Below are positions 9,320-18,700 of a stretch of 46,251 bases of DNA, piece after piece. Position 1 is the first letter of the stretch. Each line of letters begins with the position of its first letter. The notes beneath the pieces are model-generated. The model had not been told where the DNA came from. It made no database searches and worked only from the letters and a program-made list of their open reading frames with translations. The stretch is from Microaerobacter geothermalis (GTDB lineage Bacteria > Bacillota > Bacilli > DSM-22679). A program made the translations under genes and the position numbers. The DNA lies in assembly GCF_021608135.1 (NCBI RefSeq), contig NZ_JAKIHL010000030.1, positions 1 through 46,251 on the forward strand, in the 5' to 3' direction.

Positions 9320-10238
9320 GATATATTTAATCATTATCGGGGTTGGCATTGGATATCTTCTCTATCAACTGAACTCTCGCCAATCCTTTCGTGTTAAAAA
9401 TATGTTTGAACATCAGGAAGAAGTTAAACGGGTAAAATCAAAAGATTTTTTATCAAAAAGAAAGTGGACCAGGTGGATGTCCCCAGCCCCGTTTGTTGAA
9501 GAGGCCCAAAAATATGATTGGAACGTAAGCGAAAAAGAATATTGGGTTTTTGTTTTTGTCGGGGGGATATTAGGAAGTGCGGCCATTCAATTGTTCCAGC
9601 TATATTTTCTTTCGCCAATAGGCTTTCTCGTTGGCTTTATGGTCCCAAAGGTGATGCTGTACTTGCACAAACGAAAAAACAAACTAAAAACCGAAGAAAA
9701 GCTCATGATATATATGAAAGCAACGGCTAATGCGATGCCTGTGTACGGGAACGCTGTGGACACGTTAACCAGCATTACTCCATTATTAGAGGACCCGATA
9801 AAAAAAGATGTAGAAAGTGCTTTAGCCATCTTGCAATCTGGAAAATCAGTGGAATATGCTTTCCGTGAACTAAACCGTAAGTATAAGTACAAAGAACTTC
9901 ATTTTTTCCACGATATGCTGGATGTAGCCCATAAACATGGCGGTGAGTTTCATGATATATTGATGACAACCGCAGAGGAATTTGAGCAGAAAAAATTGTT
10001 GCAAATGAAGCTGCATGCCGCCCTGACCCAGTCAAAACAGGCATTCAGACAAAATGCACTGATCGTGATTGCGATTCCTTTTTTCTTTAAATTTTTTACG
10101 CCTGAAATCTATGATAAAATAATCGGGACAACCTTTGGAAAAGGGGCTTTGGTTTTTATCATTGTCTCAATCGTATTTGCATTTGTTAAAGTTGAGCAGC
10201 ATAGCAGGTTTGACCCTTCTGAATCGGTAAAAAAATAG
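9306..10238 (+). CDS. tadB: TadB-like inner-membrane pilus assembly protein
   Basis: 310 residues, overlapping the tadA end by 14 bases, with GGGGAAGA upstream of the ATG. An N-terminal membrane helix, two helices around residues 80-115 and a C-terminal pair near 255-295 frame a T2SSF/GspF-like cytoplasmic domain (residues about 135-245). TadB and TadC form the membrane platform turned by the ATPase. TadC normally follows directly. Here it is 3.7 kb away, beyond the inserted restriction-modification island. Confidence 0.85.
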   Translation: MFLSEIYLIIIGVGIGYLLYQLNSRQSFRVKNMFEHQEEVKRVKSKDFLSKRKWTRWMSPAPFVEEAQKYDWNVSEKEYWVFVFVGGILGSAAIQLFQLYFLSPIGFLVGFMVPKVMLYLHKRKNKLKTEEKLMIYMKATANAMPVYGNAVDTLTSITPLLEDPIKKDVESALAILQSGKSVEYAFRELNRKYKYKELHFFHDMLDVAHKHGGEFHDILMTTAEEFEQKKLLQMKLHAALTQSKQAFRQNALIVIAIPFFFKFFTPEIYDKIIGTTFGKGALVFIIVSIVFAFVKVEQHSRFDPSESVKK

Positions 10239-10294
10239 AATAACGCTGAAGTATGCTGAAGTATTCGGTAAAACAAAAAAACCGGGGGATGAAA

Positions 10295-10912
10295 ATGGAT
10301 TTTTGGACACTTGGTTTCCTTTGGGGCTGCGGCCGGATCAGCGGAGATTATTTCCTTGTTCAATCGAAATATAAGCAATACGTGAAGAAAGTGCGTGATG
10401 TTGCAGATCCCAAACGGAGTCTATTTCCTGTTGAGAGATATGCCGGGGAAAGCTGGAGGTTAAAATTGCCGCTATCGAATCCGTATGTTCAATGGATGTT
10501 TTCGCATGGATACGAAGGGAGAATAGGAAATACACAGCGAAGGATACCCGAATTTGATTCAGTAGAACGAGAAGCAGAGTTTTTGAGAGGATATTTTTCA
10601 ATCCACTATACTTTTGACACATTTGTGAACAAGAAACGGGTCGTCCCCCGGTTACGTTTCTTTGCAACAGAAATGATATTGGAGCGGTTAAACCAGCATT
10701 TGCACGGTCAAGTTGGGACAACCTTGAAAAAAGTTCAGAAACATTCCAAAAATGATGTTTGCCATGTTCTATATTATACGTCCAAACGTGAAGTGCCTGT
10801 GATCATAGAGTATTTGTATTTGTTCACGCCTGATAACCCTATTCCGGGAGAAAAAACAGGTTTGACAATAGCAAGTTGCGATGTTCGGCGAGCCGGACGG
10901 GACAAGGGTTGA
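10295..10912 (+). CDS. LAGLIDADG-like homing-endonuclease-fold protein
   Basis: 205 residues from the ATG at 10295, chosen because GGGGG lies 8 bases upstream; upstream starts have no good ribosome site. Two LAGLIDADG-like helices are suggested: TLGFLWGCGRISGD near the N terminus and AEFLRGYFSIHYTF near residue 100. Both have the small-residue-rich helix pattern, although the acidic residues are altered (G-D retained in the first, H-Y in the second). Catalytic competence is therefore doubtful. The last ~15 residues look unlike the family and could be a fused or eroded end. It is the first gene of the island that splits tadB from tadC. Confidence 0.5.
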   Translation: MDFWTLGFLWGCGRISGDYFLVQSKYKQYVKKVRDVADPKRSLFPVERYAGESWRLKLPLSNPYVQWMFSHGYEGRIGNTQRRIPEFDSVEREAEFLRGYFSIHYTFDTFVNKKRVVPRLRFFATEMILERLNQHLHGQVGTTLKKVQKHSKNDVCHVLYYTSKREVPVIIEYLYLFTPDNPIPGEKTGLTIASCDVRRAGRDKG

Positions 10913-10950
10913 GAGATAGGCGAAAAAAATTTATACTTTGGGGTGATGAA

Positions 10951-13656
10951 ATGAGTGAAGAGTTAATACAAAAGAGATTAACTGAACGTGGGCAAAAGAT
11001 AGGCAATTATGAATATTACAATATAGGTGCAACTAACTTAAATGAGTTAAAAGCCCATAAAATTATTCCAGATAGAAATTATGGAAGTTACGCCTTGCAA
11101 AAACCTGATGGTTTAATTGTTGATAGAAGAAACAAGAATAACATTCAAGTCATTGCTGTTATAGAGTTCAAAAAACCTAGTGAATTTAACTCCAATAAGA
11201 AAAAGAAAGAAGCACTTGAGCAATGTAACACTTATTGCGAGTTGCTCTCTGCTAAGTTTGGTATTATAACTGATGGAAACCAATATATATGGATAAATCC
11301 ACAGATTAAAACAGAAAATGCAACCTACAAATATATAGATGACCAAGACATTGAGAGAGGCTATGATTACATAACCGATTCAAACGGAAATCAAATTGTT
11401 AATAACTTTGACTTCAATACTGAAGACGGCATAAAGTCTTTTCTGCAATTAGCTGAAAGTCTTATTTCTTCTTTAGGGAACGATAATTCCCAAATTAGAA
11501 AACTAGATATATCTAATCCTAAAGTGTTAGCCAAACAAGTTTGGCAATCTGTCTGGTTAGCGACAGGTGACGACCCCAAAAAATGTTTAATGACTTTTAT
11601 CGAATTATTCATCTTTAAATACTTGAGTGATTTAGGGGTTCTTAACAAAAATCATTTAGGAGTAAGTATTGATTTTGATTCAGTTTATGCTGCCGAGAAC
11701 TATTGGTTAAGGTACTACAGAAGTAATGTAAGAGAATACATCAAGAAGTTGTTTCCAGAAAGTATTATAGATGGAACTACCATCATTAACGGATTAAGCT
11801 TAAAGGATGACCATAATCAGGATGAACTGTTTTTTTCTATCTTAACCAACTTTAGGAAGTTCGGGGACCTTAAAAATATAGATCCTGAATTTAAATCTCG
11901 GTTATTTGAAGAATTTTTAAAGGGAACAACAGGTAAAAAACAATTAGCACAGTTCTTTACACCTCGAAACGTTATTAAAGCTATTGTGAAAATGGCTAAG
12001 GTAGAAGATTTACCAGATAATTCTATAATAAATGACCCTGCCTGTGGGGTTGGTGGGTTTATTTTAGAAACGATGATTAGAAGAAAACAATATAATAAAA
12101 ATGACTTTTACTTTGATAATAACAAACTGATTAGTAAAATAATCTACTCAGGTCATGACTATGATGAGTCTACAATTGTATTAGCAAAAGCTAATATATT
12201 AATATTTTTGTCGGAATTAGTTAGAACAACCCCAAATTTAACTGAGGAATTTGCTCTTTTGTTTAATAACATATTTAAATCCTGTAATAAATCGATCGTA
12301 GGTTCACTTGAAGAAACTAATCCAGAAAAATACGACCTAATCATGTCTAACCCTCCTTACGTAACAAAAGGATTGTCGTTGTATCGAAGCTATATTAGTA
12401 AGTCGTCAGTCTTAAAAAATTATTACACCATTAGTTCACAGGGGAAAGAAGGCTTGTTTATTGAAAAAATGGTCAGAGAGTTAAAACCAAATGGTACTGC
12501 ATTTATCATAGTGCCTGATGGTTTTTTGTACCGACCAGCGGATACCGAGTTAAAAAGGTTTATAAAAAATGAGTGTATAATTAATGGGATTATTTCTTTA
12601 CCTACGAAGACTTTTTATACTACAGATAAAAAAACATATATTCTATCAATCACTAAAAAGAGTGATAAAAGCTTGACGCAAACAGAACCAGTGTTTACCT
12701 ATATTGTAAGCAATATCGGAGAAACACTTGACGTTAATCGACTTAGGACAGACCTAAATGATTTAGATGATATGGCTACTCAGTTTAATTACTTTAGTAC
12801 TAATAAATTTGGTTATACTCCACTTAATGGAAGATGTAAAATTCAACCTATAACTATGTTTGAACCTGAGAATAAATGGTTGATTGATGAATGGTGGACT
12901 CGTGAAGAAAAAGTTGTTTTAGGTATCGAGGATGAAAGCGAAGAAATAACAAATGAGTTACTAATTTTAAAACTTGAAGAACTGAAGTCAAATATTTCTG
13001 ATCTAGAAGAAAAGTTATCGGAAACCTTTGATGCGCCAGCAAACAAGTTAAACTATTTAACCACTACATTAGGTAATGAGTCAATGTTTAAGTTTTACAC
13101 GGGGCAACTAGGATATACGAAGAAAATATACAGTACAATGGATAAGGGGCATGACAATGGTATTCCAATTTATACTGCAACATTAAATCCTGTAGCCTAT
13201 ATAGATGAAGTTGGGAGAGAACCTTATCGACCAACTGAGGAAAATCCTCATATTTCAATTGGTAGTGATGGAGATGGGTCAGCAGGGACTAACATTGTAT
13301 ATCATACCGAACCATACTATATAAATACTTCGAGAATAGCATTTGAGATTTTGAATGAAAAAATTGACCCGATGTATATATTTTGTTATATACAGGACAT
13401 AAAGAAAAAATATGGATTTGACTATCGTTTTAAATGTAACTTAAACAACATTAAGAAAGTTGAGATTAAAATTCCTTTGGATGAAGAAGGAAATTTTGAT
13501 TTAGAAAAGCAGAAATTGTTTATCGAGAACTATAATAAAATCAAAGAGCTGACCGATGAAATTGGAGAAAGACTTTTTACTGAAGCAAGAAAATTAGAAG
13601 ATAACATTCAGAGCCATCTGTTTGATTTCTTTAAGAGTGCTATGAACGTGAAATGA
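10951..13656 (+). CDS. Single-chain restriction-modification enzyme (type IIG-like: nuclease + N6 methylase + specificity domain)
   Basis: 901 residues from the ATG at 10951, with GGGGTGATGAA upstream; the longer frame is not needed. Residues about 45-130 are an HsdR-N-like nuclease domain (PDGLIVD near 52, VIEFKKP near 70, a PD-(D/E)xK pair). Residues about 310-560 form an N6-adenine methylase with DPACGVGGF near 362 and catalytic NPPY near 467. Residues about 620-890 look like a type I HsdS-style target recognition domain with a helical end (KIKELTDEIGERLFTEAR). One chain would therefore recognise, methylate and cleave DNA. The gene is clearly more AT-rich than the pilus genes around it, pointing to horizontal acquisition. 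Confidence 0.85.
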   Translation: MSEELIQKRLTERGQKIGNYEYYNIGATNLNELKAHKIIPDRNYGSYALQKPDGLIVDRRNKNNIQVIAVIEFKKPSEFNSNKKKKEALEQCNTYCELLSAKFGIITDGNQYIWINPQIKTENATYKYIDDQDIERGYDYITDSNGNQIVNNFDFNTEDGIKSFLQLAESLISSLGNDNSQIRKLDISNPKVLAKQVWQSVWLATGDDPKKCLMTFIELFIFKYLSDLGVLNKNHLGVSIDFDSVYAAENYWLRYYRSNVREYIKKLFPESIIDGTTIINGLSLKDDHNQDELFFSILTNFRKFGDLKNIDPEFKSRLFEEFLKGTTGKKQLAQFFTPRNVIKAIVKMAKVEDLPDNSIINDPACGVGGFILETMIRRKQYNKNDFYFDNNKLISKIIYSGHDYDESTIVLAKANILIFLSELVRTTPNLTEEFALLFNNIFKSCNKSIVGSLEETNPEKYDLIMSNPPYVTKGLSLYRSYISKSSVLKNYYTISSQGKEGLFIEKMVRELKPNGTAFIIVPDGFLYRPADTELKRFIKNECIINGIISLPTKTFYTTDKKTYILSITKKSDKSLTQTEPVFTYIVSNIGETLDVNRLRTDLNDLDDMATQFNYFSTNKFGYTPLNGRCKIQPITMFEPENKWLIDEWWTREEKVVLGIEDESEEITNELLILKLEELKSNISDLEEKLSETFDAPANKLNYLTTTLGNESMFKFYTGQLGYTKKIYSTMDKGHDNGIPIYTATLNPVAYIDEVGREPYRPTEENPHISIGSDGDGSAGTNIVYHTEPYYINTSRIAFEILNEKIDPMYIFCYIQDIKKKYGFDYRFKCNLNNIKKVEIKIPLDEEGNFDLEKQKLFIENYNKIKELTDEIGERLFTEARKLEDNIQSHLFDFFKSAMNVK

Positions 13657-13721
13657 GGAAATATTGTGGCGACAGCCTACGAAAAAAAAGCACATCGCAA
13701 AAAAACTCGACAAAAAATGCC

Positions 13722-13750
13722 TTTACACATCGCAAGACGTTTGGTATAGT
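13722..13750 (+). promoter_or_regulatory. Sigma-A-type promoter for the small RNA upstream of tadC
   Basis: TTTACA (13722-13727), a 17-bp spacer and TATAGT (13745-13750). This matches the vegetative consensus well. Transcription would start near 13757. Confidence 0.7.
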
Positions 13751-13756
13751 ATAAAA

Positions 13757-13894
13757 TGGATAAGGTGTTATCCACTCTCGTATTTTGGGAGTCACAACTG
13801 AATATTTTTTGATTAACGACTGTAAGAACAGAGTTAAGAGAAGCATGATTTCACAAAATGGTGGAATATCATGTCAATCTTAGCTCTTTTTTTT
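13757..13894 (+). ncRNA. Putative ~140-nt structured small RNA or attenuator between the RM gene and tadC
   Basis: Downstream of the promoter there is no convincing ORF but a run of hairpins: GGATAA/TTATCC, then ACTCTC/GGGAGT (one wobble), then a longer stem AGAGTTAAGA (13830-13839) with TCTTAGCTCT (13878-13887) that encloses CATGAT/ATCATG and is followed by eight T residues. A further pair, GACTGTAA (13818-13825) with TTACAGTC (13893-13900), would compete with or close over the terminator. This could be a free small RNA or a terminator/antiterminator controlling tadC and the pilin. I do not recognise the family. Confidence 0.55.
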
Positions 13895-13931
13895 ACAGTC
13901 ATTTTTTTGTTTCAGGGAAAGGGGGGATGGT

Positions 13932-14810
13932 TTGGGTACGCCGGTTACTATTGCGTTGTTTGGGATTGTGTTTTGGGTAGTCTACATCTTGCTCGAAAGG
14001 AAGTCTGACCGGGTTTACACCTTCTCGGAGTATATTAAAAACATTGGTGAAGAACAGATCCCTGCCACATTTTTAGAGAGGTATTTCAAGCCACTTGTTT
14101 CAGTAACGAAAAAGAGTCTTCGGCTTAAGCAAGATAAGCGTGAGGACTTAAAAGTTAAACTGGAACAAGCAGGGATGAGGCAAACGCCGGAAGATTTTAT
14201 GATCACAAAAATCATATATGCGATTGCCTTCAGCGGATTTTTTCTCACCATGTTTATATTTAACGGGAATAAAATTTTACTCGGTTTAAGCGTTGCATCC
14301 GGGCTAATGATGTATTTTTATCCGAATCGTATGCTGAAAAAGCGAATGGAGTATGCAAAGGCTATGAGGAAATTGGAACTGCCGGATTATTTGACCCCGT
14401 TAGGGTTGCTAATGTATTCCTATACCCCTTATCAGGCGGTGAAAGAATCCACTAAGTTTGCAGGACCTTTCCTGAAGCCCTTTGTTGAAAGGCTGCAAGT
14501 TGAAATGGATATGTACCCTGGTTCCCCTAAACCTTTTCGGCGTTTTGCAGAGCAGGTTGATATCCCTGAAGCCCAAACATTTGTAACTGCTTTACAGCAG
14601 GCTATCAATACGGATCGTTCACGTTCCCGTGAGATCATCCGTAAACAAGTGGAGGTGATGAGAAAGCTACGGGAGGAAAGCTATTTAGTGCTTATTAATC
14701 AAAGACCTCTTCTGATTAATAAGTACAATGGATTGTTGTTAGCGGATATGGCAATTTTGCCAATGACGGCATTGGGTGTGATTTTTATGGATATCTTTTC
14801 AAAAATATAA
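13932..14810 (+). CDS. tadC: TadC-like inner-membrane pilus assembly protein
   Basis: 292 residues from a TTG start after AAAGGGGGGATGG. It has an N-terminal membrane helix, a T2SSF-type cytoplasmic domain (residues about 125-240, with the PDYLTPLGLLMYS helix) and a C-terminal hydrophobic segment. With TadB it forms the platform of the Flp pilus machine. It resumes the operon after the inserted island and is followed 21 bases later by the pilin gene. Confidence 0.8.
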   Translation: MGTPVTIALFGIVFWVVYILLERKSDRVYTFSEYIKNIGEEQIPATFLERYFKPLVSVTKKSLRLKQDKREDLKVKLEQAGMRQTPEDFMITKIIYAIAFSGFFLTMFIFNGNKILLGLSVASGLMMYFYPNRMLKKRMEYAKAMRKLELPDYLTPLGLLMYSYTPYQAVKESTKFAGPFLKPFVERLQVEMDMYPGSPKPFRRFAEQVDIPEAQTFVTALQQAINTDRSRSREIIRKQVEVMRKLREESYLVLINQRPLLINKYNGLLLADMAILPMTALGVIFMDIFSKI

Positions 14811-14831
14811 TGAAAATGGAGGAATGTGTTC

Positions 14832-15062
14832 ATGATCAAAAATGTTAAATATTGGATTAAAAATGAGGATTCTCAGGTTTCTTCTGAAACCGGATTACTT
14901 ACTGTAGGAGGTCTACTTTTAGCCGCCGGGGTTATGACTTTAGTGTATCCCCAAGCCAAAACTGCATTTGGTAACATTATGAGCAAATTCACAAGTGCAA
15001 GCTCTGGAAACGGTATGGTTGCAGACCCATTGGGTACTGGTCAAGCCGACTGGGCTCTGTAA
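14832..15062 (+). CDS. flp: Flp-type major pilin
   Basis: 76 residues from the ATG at 14832, 9 bases after GGAGG; the GTG six bases earlier is too close to that site. A short basic and polar leader ending near SQVSSETG is followed by a 20-residue hydrophobic helix (LLTVGGLLLAAGVMTLVYP) and a small polar tail, as in Flp/Fap pilins. TadC lies upstream and an intrinsic terminator immediately downstream, the usual arrangement for making the major pilin in excess. No prepilin peptidase gene (tadV/cpaA) is visible in the window, so processing would rely on a host enzyme or a gene outside it. Confidence 0.75.
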   Translation: MIKNVKYWIKNEDSQVSSETGLLTVGGLLLAAGVMTLVYPQAKTAFGNIMSKFTSASSGNGMVADPLGTGQADWAL

Positions 15063-15076
15063 GATCAATGTCAAAG

Positions 15077-15114
15077 AAACGCTCCTTCCCTTTAATGGAA
15101 AGGGGCGTTTTTTT
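15077..15114 (+). terminator. Intrinsic terminator/attenuator after the pilin gene
   Basis: AACGCTCC pairs with GGGGCGTT, extended inward by TT/AA and CC/GG pairs, followed by seven T residues. It lies 15 bases after the pilin stop and before two more small genes, so partial read-through is likely. Confidence 0.85.
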
Positions 15115-15125
15115 AAAGGGAGGGG

Positions 15126-15533
15126 ATGATTATCAGTCAAACACCAGCCTATGGAATCTACCTGATTTTCTTTTTGTTTCTCATGGTTTTTGTTCCCGAT
15201 GTAACGGCATACGCAGCCAACCTGATCAAAGCCAATCAAATTGCAGATATTGCGGTGGATCTGGCTCAAAGGGAGGGAGGATTTACGACCCAGGTAGAAG
15301 ACGCTTTGAAGAATGAAATGATCTCCCGGAACATGCAGCCCGATGAATGGGTTGTTACCCATACGGAAGGAATGGGGAATTACAATCAGCCAATGCAGGT
15401 CCGAATTGAAGGAAAATACGAATTTAAGGTTTTTGAAGCATTGGGGAGCGGTTTTATTCAGTCACTTGGTAATGTAAAAATCCCTATTGTTGTAAATCGG
15501 TTAGGGCTGGGGCAAGTCTATCAGAGGGGATGA
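15126..15533 (+). CDS. Small membrane/pilin-like protein of the tad locus
   Basis: 135 residues, ATG after GGGAGGGG. One hydrophobic N-terminal segment (residues about 10-32) is followed by a soluble alpha/beta domain. The size and layout resemble the single-helix accessory (DUF4320-type) proteins found in Bacillota tad loci and minor pseudopilins. That assignment is from memory of family layout, not a clear motif. It is probably expressed by read-through of the pilin terminator. Confidence 0.55.
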   Translation: MIISQTPAYGIYLIFFLFLMVFVPDVTAYAANLIKANQIADIAVDLAQREGGFTTQVEDALKNEMISRNMQPDEWVVTHTEGMGNYNQPMQVRIEGKYEFKVFEALGSGFIQSLGNVKIPIVVNRLGLGQVYQRG

Positions 15534-15540
15534 TGCGTAT

Positions 15541-15738
15541 TTGAGAAAGTATTATTTTTTTGCTTCTTTTGACTGCGGCAGCTCACTTGAGGGAGAGGTA
15601 TTTTTCTCTTCTGAATTGACTTATCGGCAGGTCGTAAACAAGATTGAATATTGGATGCTTTTGATCGGAATGCGGCCTGTCAAGATGTTTGTTGAGTTTG
15701 TGGGCGAAAAGAGAGTCAAAGTGTACGAAATGGTGTAA
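15541..15738 (+). CDS. Hypothetical 65-residue protein
   Basis: TTG start 12 bases after GAGGGG, and 7 bases after the preceding stop, so translational coupling is likely. It is rich in aromatic and basic residues, with no signal peptide or membrane helix. I do not recognise it. Its place between the pilin-like gene and the giant adhesin suggests a pilus or surface-export accessory, but that is inference only. Confidence 0.5.
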   Translation: MRKYYFFASFDCGSSLEGEVFFSSELTYRQVVNKIEYWMLLIGMRPVKMFVEFVGEKRVKVYEMV

Positions 15739-15782
15739 GAAAAATTTTTTTCCTTGAAAAATAAATATATGGAGGTATGCGA

Positions 15783-18700
15783 ATGGGACAAAAATCTTTA
15801 TCTATTGCTTTGGTTTTTGCGATGGTGTTTTCTTTGCTTGTTCCTATTATTCCTAATGAAGCAAGTGCTGCGACAGTGCAAACAGTTCTGAGTGGCCCGA
15901 TCAATGATTTTAGCGTTTCTCAGGATGGTAACACTATACTTTTTTCAAAATGGAATAGCAGCAAATATACTTATGACATTTGGTTTAAAAAACCTGATGG
16001 GAGTAACAGTTCACTCTACTCTTCGAGTTATGACGATGTACAACCATTTGTTTCTGCTGACGGATCTACTATTGGTTTTGTGGTAAAGAAAAGCAACAGT
16101 GACAGAGACGTATATTTCAAGAATCTAAACACAGGGAAATATCTATACCTTACCAGCTTAAAAAACGAGTTCCTTGGGCAAATATCTGGGGACGGAAGCA
16201 TTGTTGTTTGGGGGGAACAAGGAAGTCCAACTGGAGATACCGATGTTTTTGCAAAAAATTTGAATACAAATCAAGTTATTCCAATCCCAAATACATCTAA
16301 TTTTGAAACGAACCCCATTGTTTCGGGGGATGGGTCAACTATTTTTTGGAGAGAATCAGGAACCGGAATTAAAAGCTATAAAGTTGCTACAGGAGTAACG
16401 ACAACAGAAGTTACGGGGCCTAAATCCCAAATTATAGTTGGACTTGGAGCCTCTCGCAGTCCATTTTCAACTTCTTACGATGGTAGCATAATCGTCTGGG
16501 GAGGATATGATCCTACTACCGGTTATGATATTTATGGTAAAAATTTAACCACTGGAGAAATAATTAATATAGCAAACTCATCTGAAGATGAAATTGATCC
16601 GCAAATATCACCAGACGGAAGTATTGTGATTTATAAGAAAAGAAGCGATTATTTTATTTACGGTAAAAAATTACCGGATGGACCAGAATTCCAAATTACA
16701 GATGCACAAGGATATTATTATCAATTTGGTGATAATACAACCGTATATTGGTCAAATAACGGGATTTTCAAAAAAGATATTTCTGATCTATTGATTCAGT
16801 CACCAATGACACCGCAAAATTTTAAAGCTGATTTAATAACTACTAACAGCATAACATTATCATGGGATGTAGTTTCTGATGCGACTCAATACGAATTGAA
16901 ACGGAATGGATCAGTTATCTACTCAGGTACTTCTGTTACCTTCAGCGATACGGGATTATCTCCTGAGACACTATATAATTATAGTTTAATAGCGAGAAAT
17001 AATGCTGGAGATAGTCTTCCTGCAACTTTAGATATATCAACTTTAGCTGATACCACACCGCCTACAGCCCCAACGTTTAGCCAAACGCCAACATCGCCAA
17101 CAAACGGAAATGTAACGGTCACAATCAATTACTCTGCCGATTCTACGGTGAAGCAATATAAGATCGGATCAACAGGAACATGGACAAATTATACTGGACC
17201 GATCACTTTGACCAGTAATAACACAGTATATGCCAAAGGACAGGACAGTGCCGGGAACTGGAGCAGTGAAGCAAGCTACGTGGTGAGCAATATAGATAAG
17301 ACTCCGCCCACAGCACCAACCTTTATCCAAAGAGAAATGTCTTCTATATCAGCTGGAAACGGTCACTCACTTGCATTAAAATCAGACGAAACGGTCTGGG
17401 CGTGGGGACTTAACGATGTTGGACAACTGGGAGACGGTACAACGACTAATAGAACCACCCCCGTACAAGTATCAGGCTTAACAGATGTCGTTGCAGTAGC
17501 AAAAGGAGCCGGTCACTCACTCGCATTAAAATCAGACAGAACGGTCTGGGCATGGGGTCTCAACAATTTAGGACAACTGGGAGATGGAACAACTATGAAT
17601 AGAATCTCTCCCGTTCAAGTACTAGGTGTAACAGATATAGTTGCGATAGCAGCATGGAACGGTCACTCACTTGCATTAAAATCAGACGGAACGGTCTGGG
17701 CATGGGGGCGTAACAATTTAGGACAACTGGGAGATGGAACAACTTCGAATAGAATCTCTCCCGTCCAAGTACAAGGTTTAACAGATGTGGTTGATATAGC
17801 CGCAGGATACGATCACTCACTCGCATTAAAATCAGACGGAACGGTCTGGGCATGGGGATATAACGGCTATGGCCAATTGGGCGATGGTACAACTGCTAAT
17901 AGAACCACTCCCGTCCAAGTACAAGGTTTAACAGATGTGGTTGCTATAGCCCCAGGATATTATCACTCATTAGCTTTAAAATCCGATGGAACAGTTTGGG
18001 CATGGGGATATAACGGCTATGGCCAATTGGGCGATGGTACAACTGCTAATAGAACCACTCCCTTCCAAGTACAAGGTTTAACAGAAGTGGTTGCTATAGC
18101 CGCAGGATACCATCATTCACTCGCATTAAAATCAGACGGAACGGTCTGGGCATGGGGACTTAACGATGTTGGACAACTGGGAGATGGTACAACAACGAAT
18201 AGAAGAACTCCCTTCCAAGTACAAGGTTTAACAGATGTGGTTGCTATAGCTGCAGGATACAAACACTCATTAGCTTTAAAATCTGATGGGACAGTTTGGG
18301 CATGGGGGCGTAACAATTATGGCCAATTGGGCGATGCTACAACGATTAATAGAACCACTCCCGTTCAAGTACAAGGTTTGACAGTGGCTCTTCCAACGTC
18401 AACTCAAGCTATAACAATCAATTTCTCTAGTGATTCAGTCACCAAAGAATTCCGAATCGGATCGGGGACATGGGCAAATTATACCGGACCGATCACGGTT
18501 ACTGAAAATACGACGATTGAAGCAAGGGCAACAGATGCCGCCGGGAATGTAAGCCTGGCCACTTATTCAGTAACGAACATTGTCCCAGCTCAGCCTAATC
18601 TTGCAATCGATAATGTTACAGCAAGTCAGGTTGTTTTATCCTGGAACACGGTTTCAGGGGCAACGGAATATGAACTCAAAAGAAACGGAACAATCGTTTA

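Noticed and set aside
10876-10950. Upstream extension of the RM gene
   Set aside because: No ribosome site, overlaps the previous gene's end and adds a sequence unlike the family; ATG 10951 has GGGGTGATGAA.
15068-15316. 82-codon frame overlapping the pilin terminator and the pilin-like gene
   Set aside because: It starts within the terminator hairpin and lies out of frame with the membrane protein at 15126, which has a strong ribosome site.
17352-18390. Regular 150-bp repeats that could look like a CRISPR or satellite array
   Set aside because: They are in frame, have no unique spacers and encode RCC1 blades.
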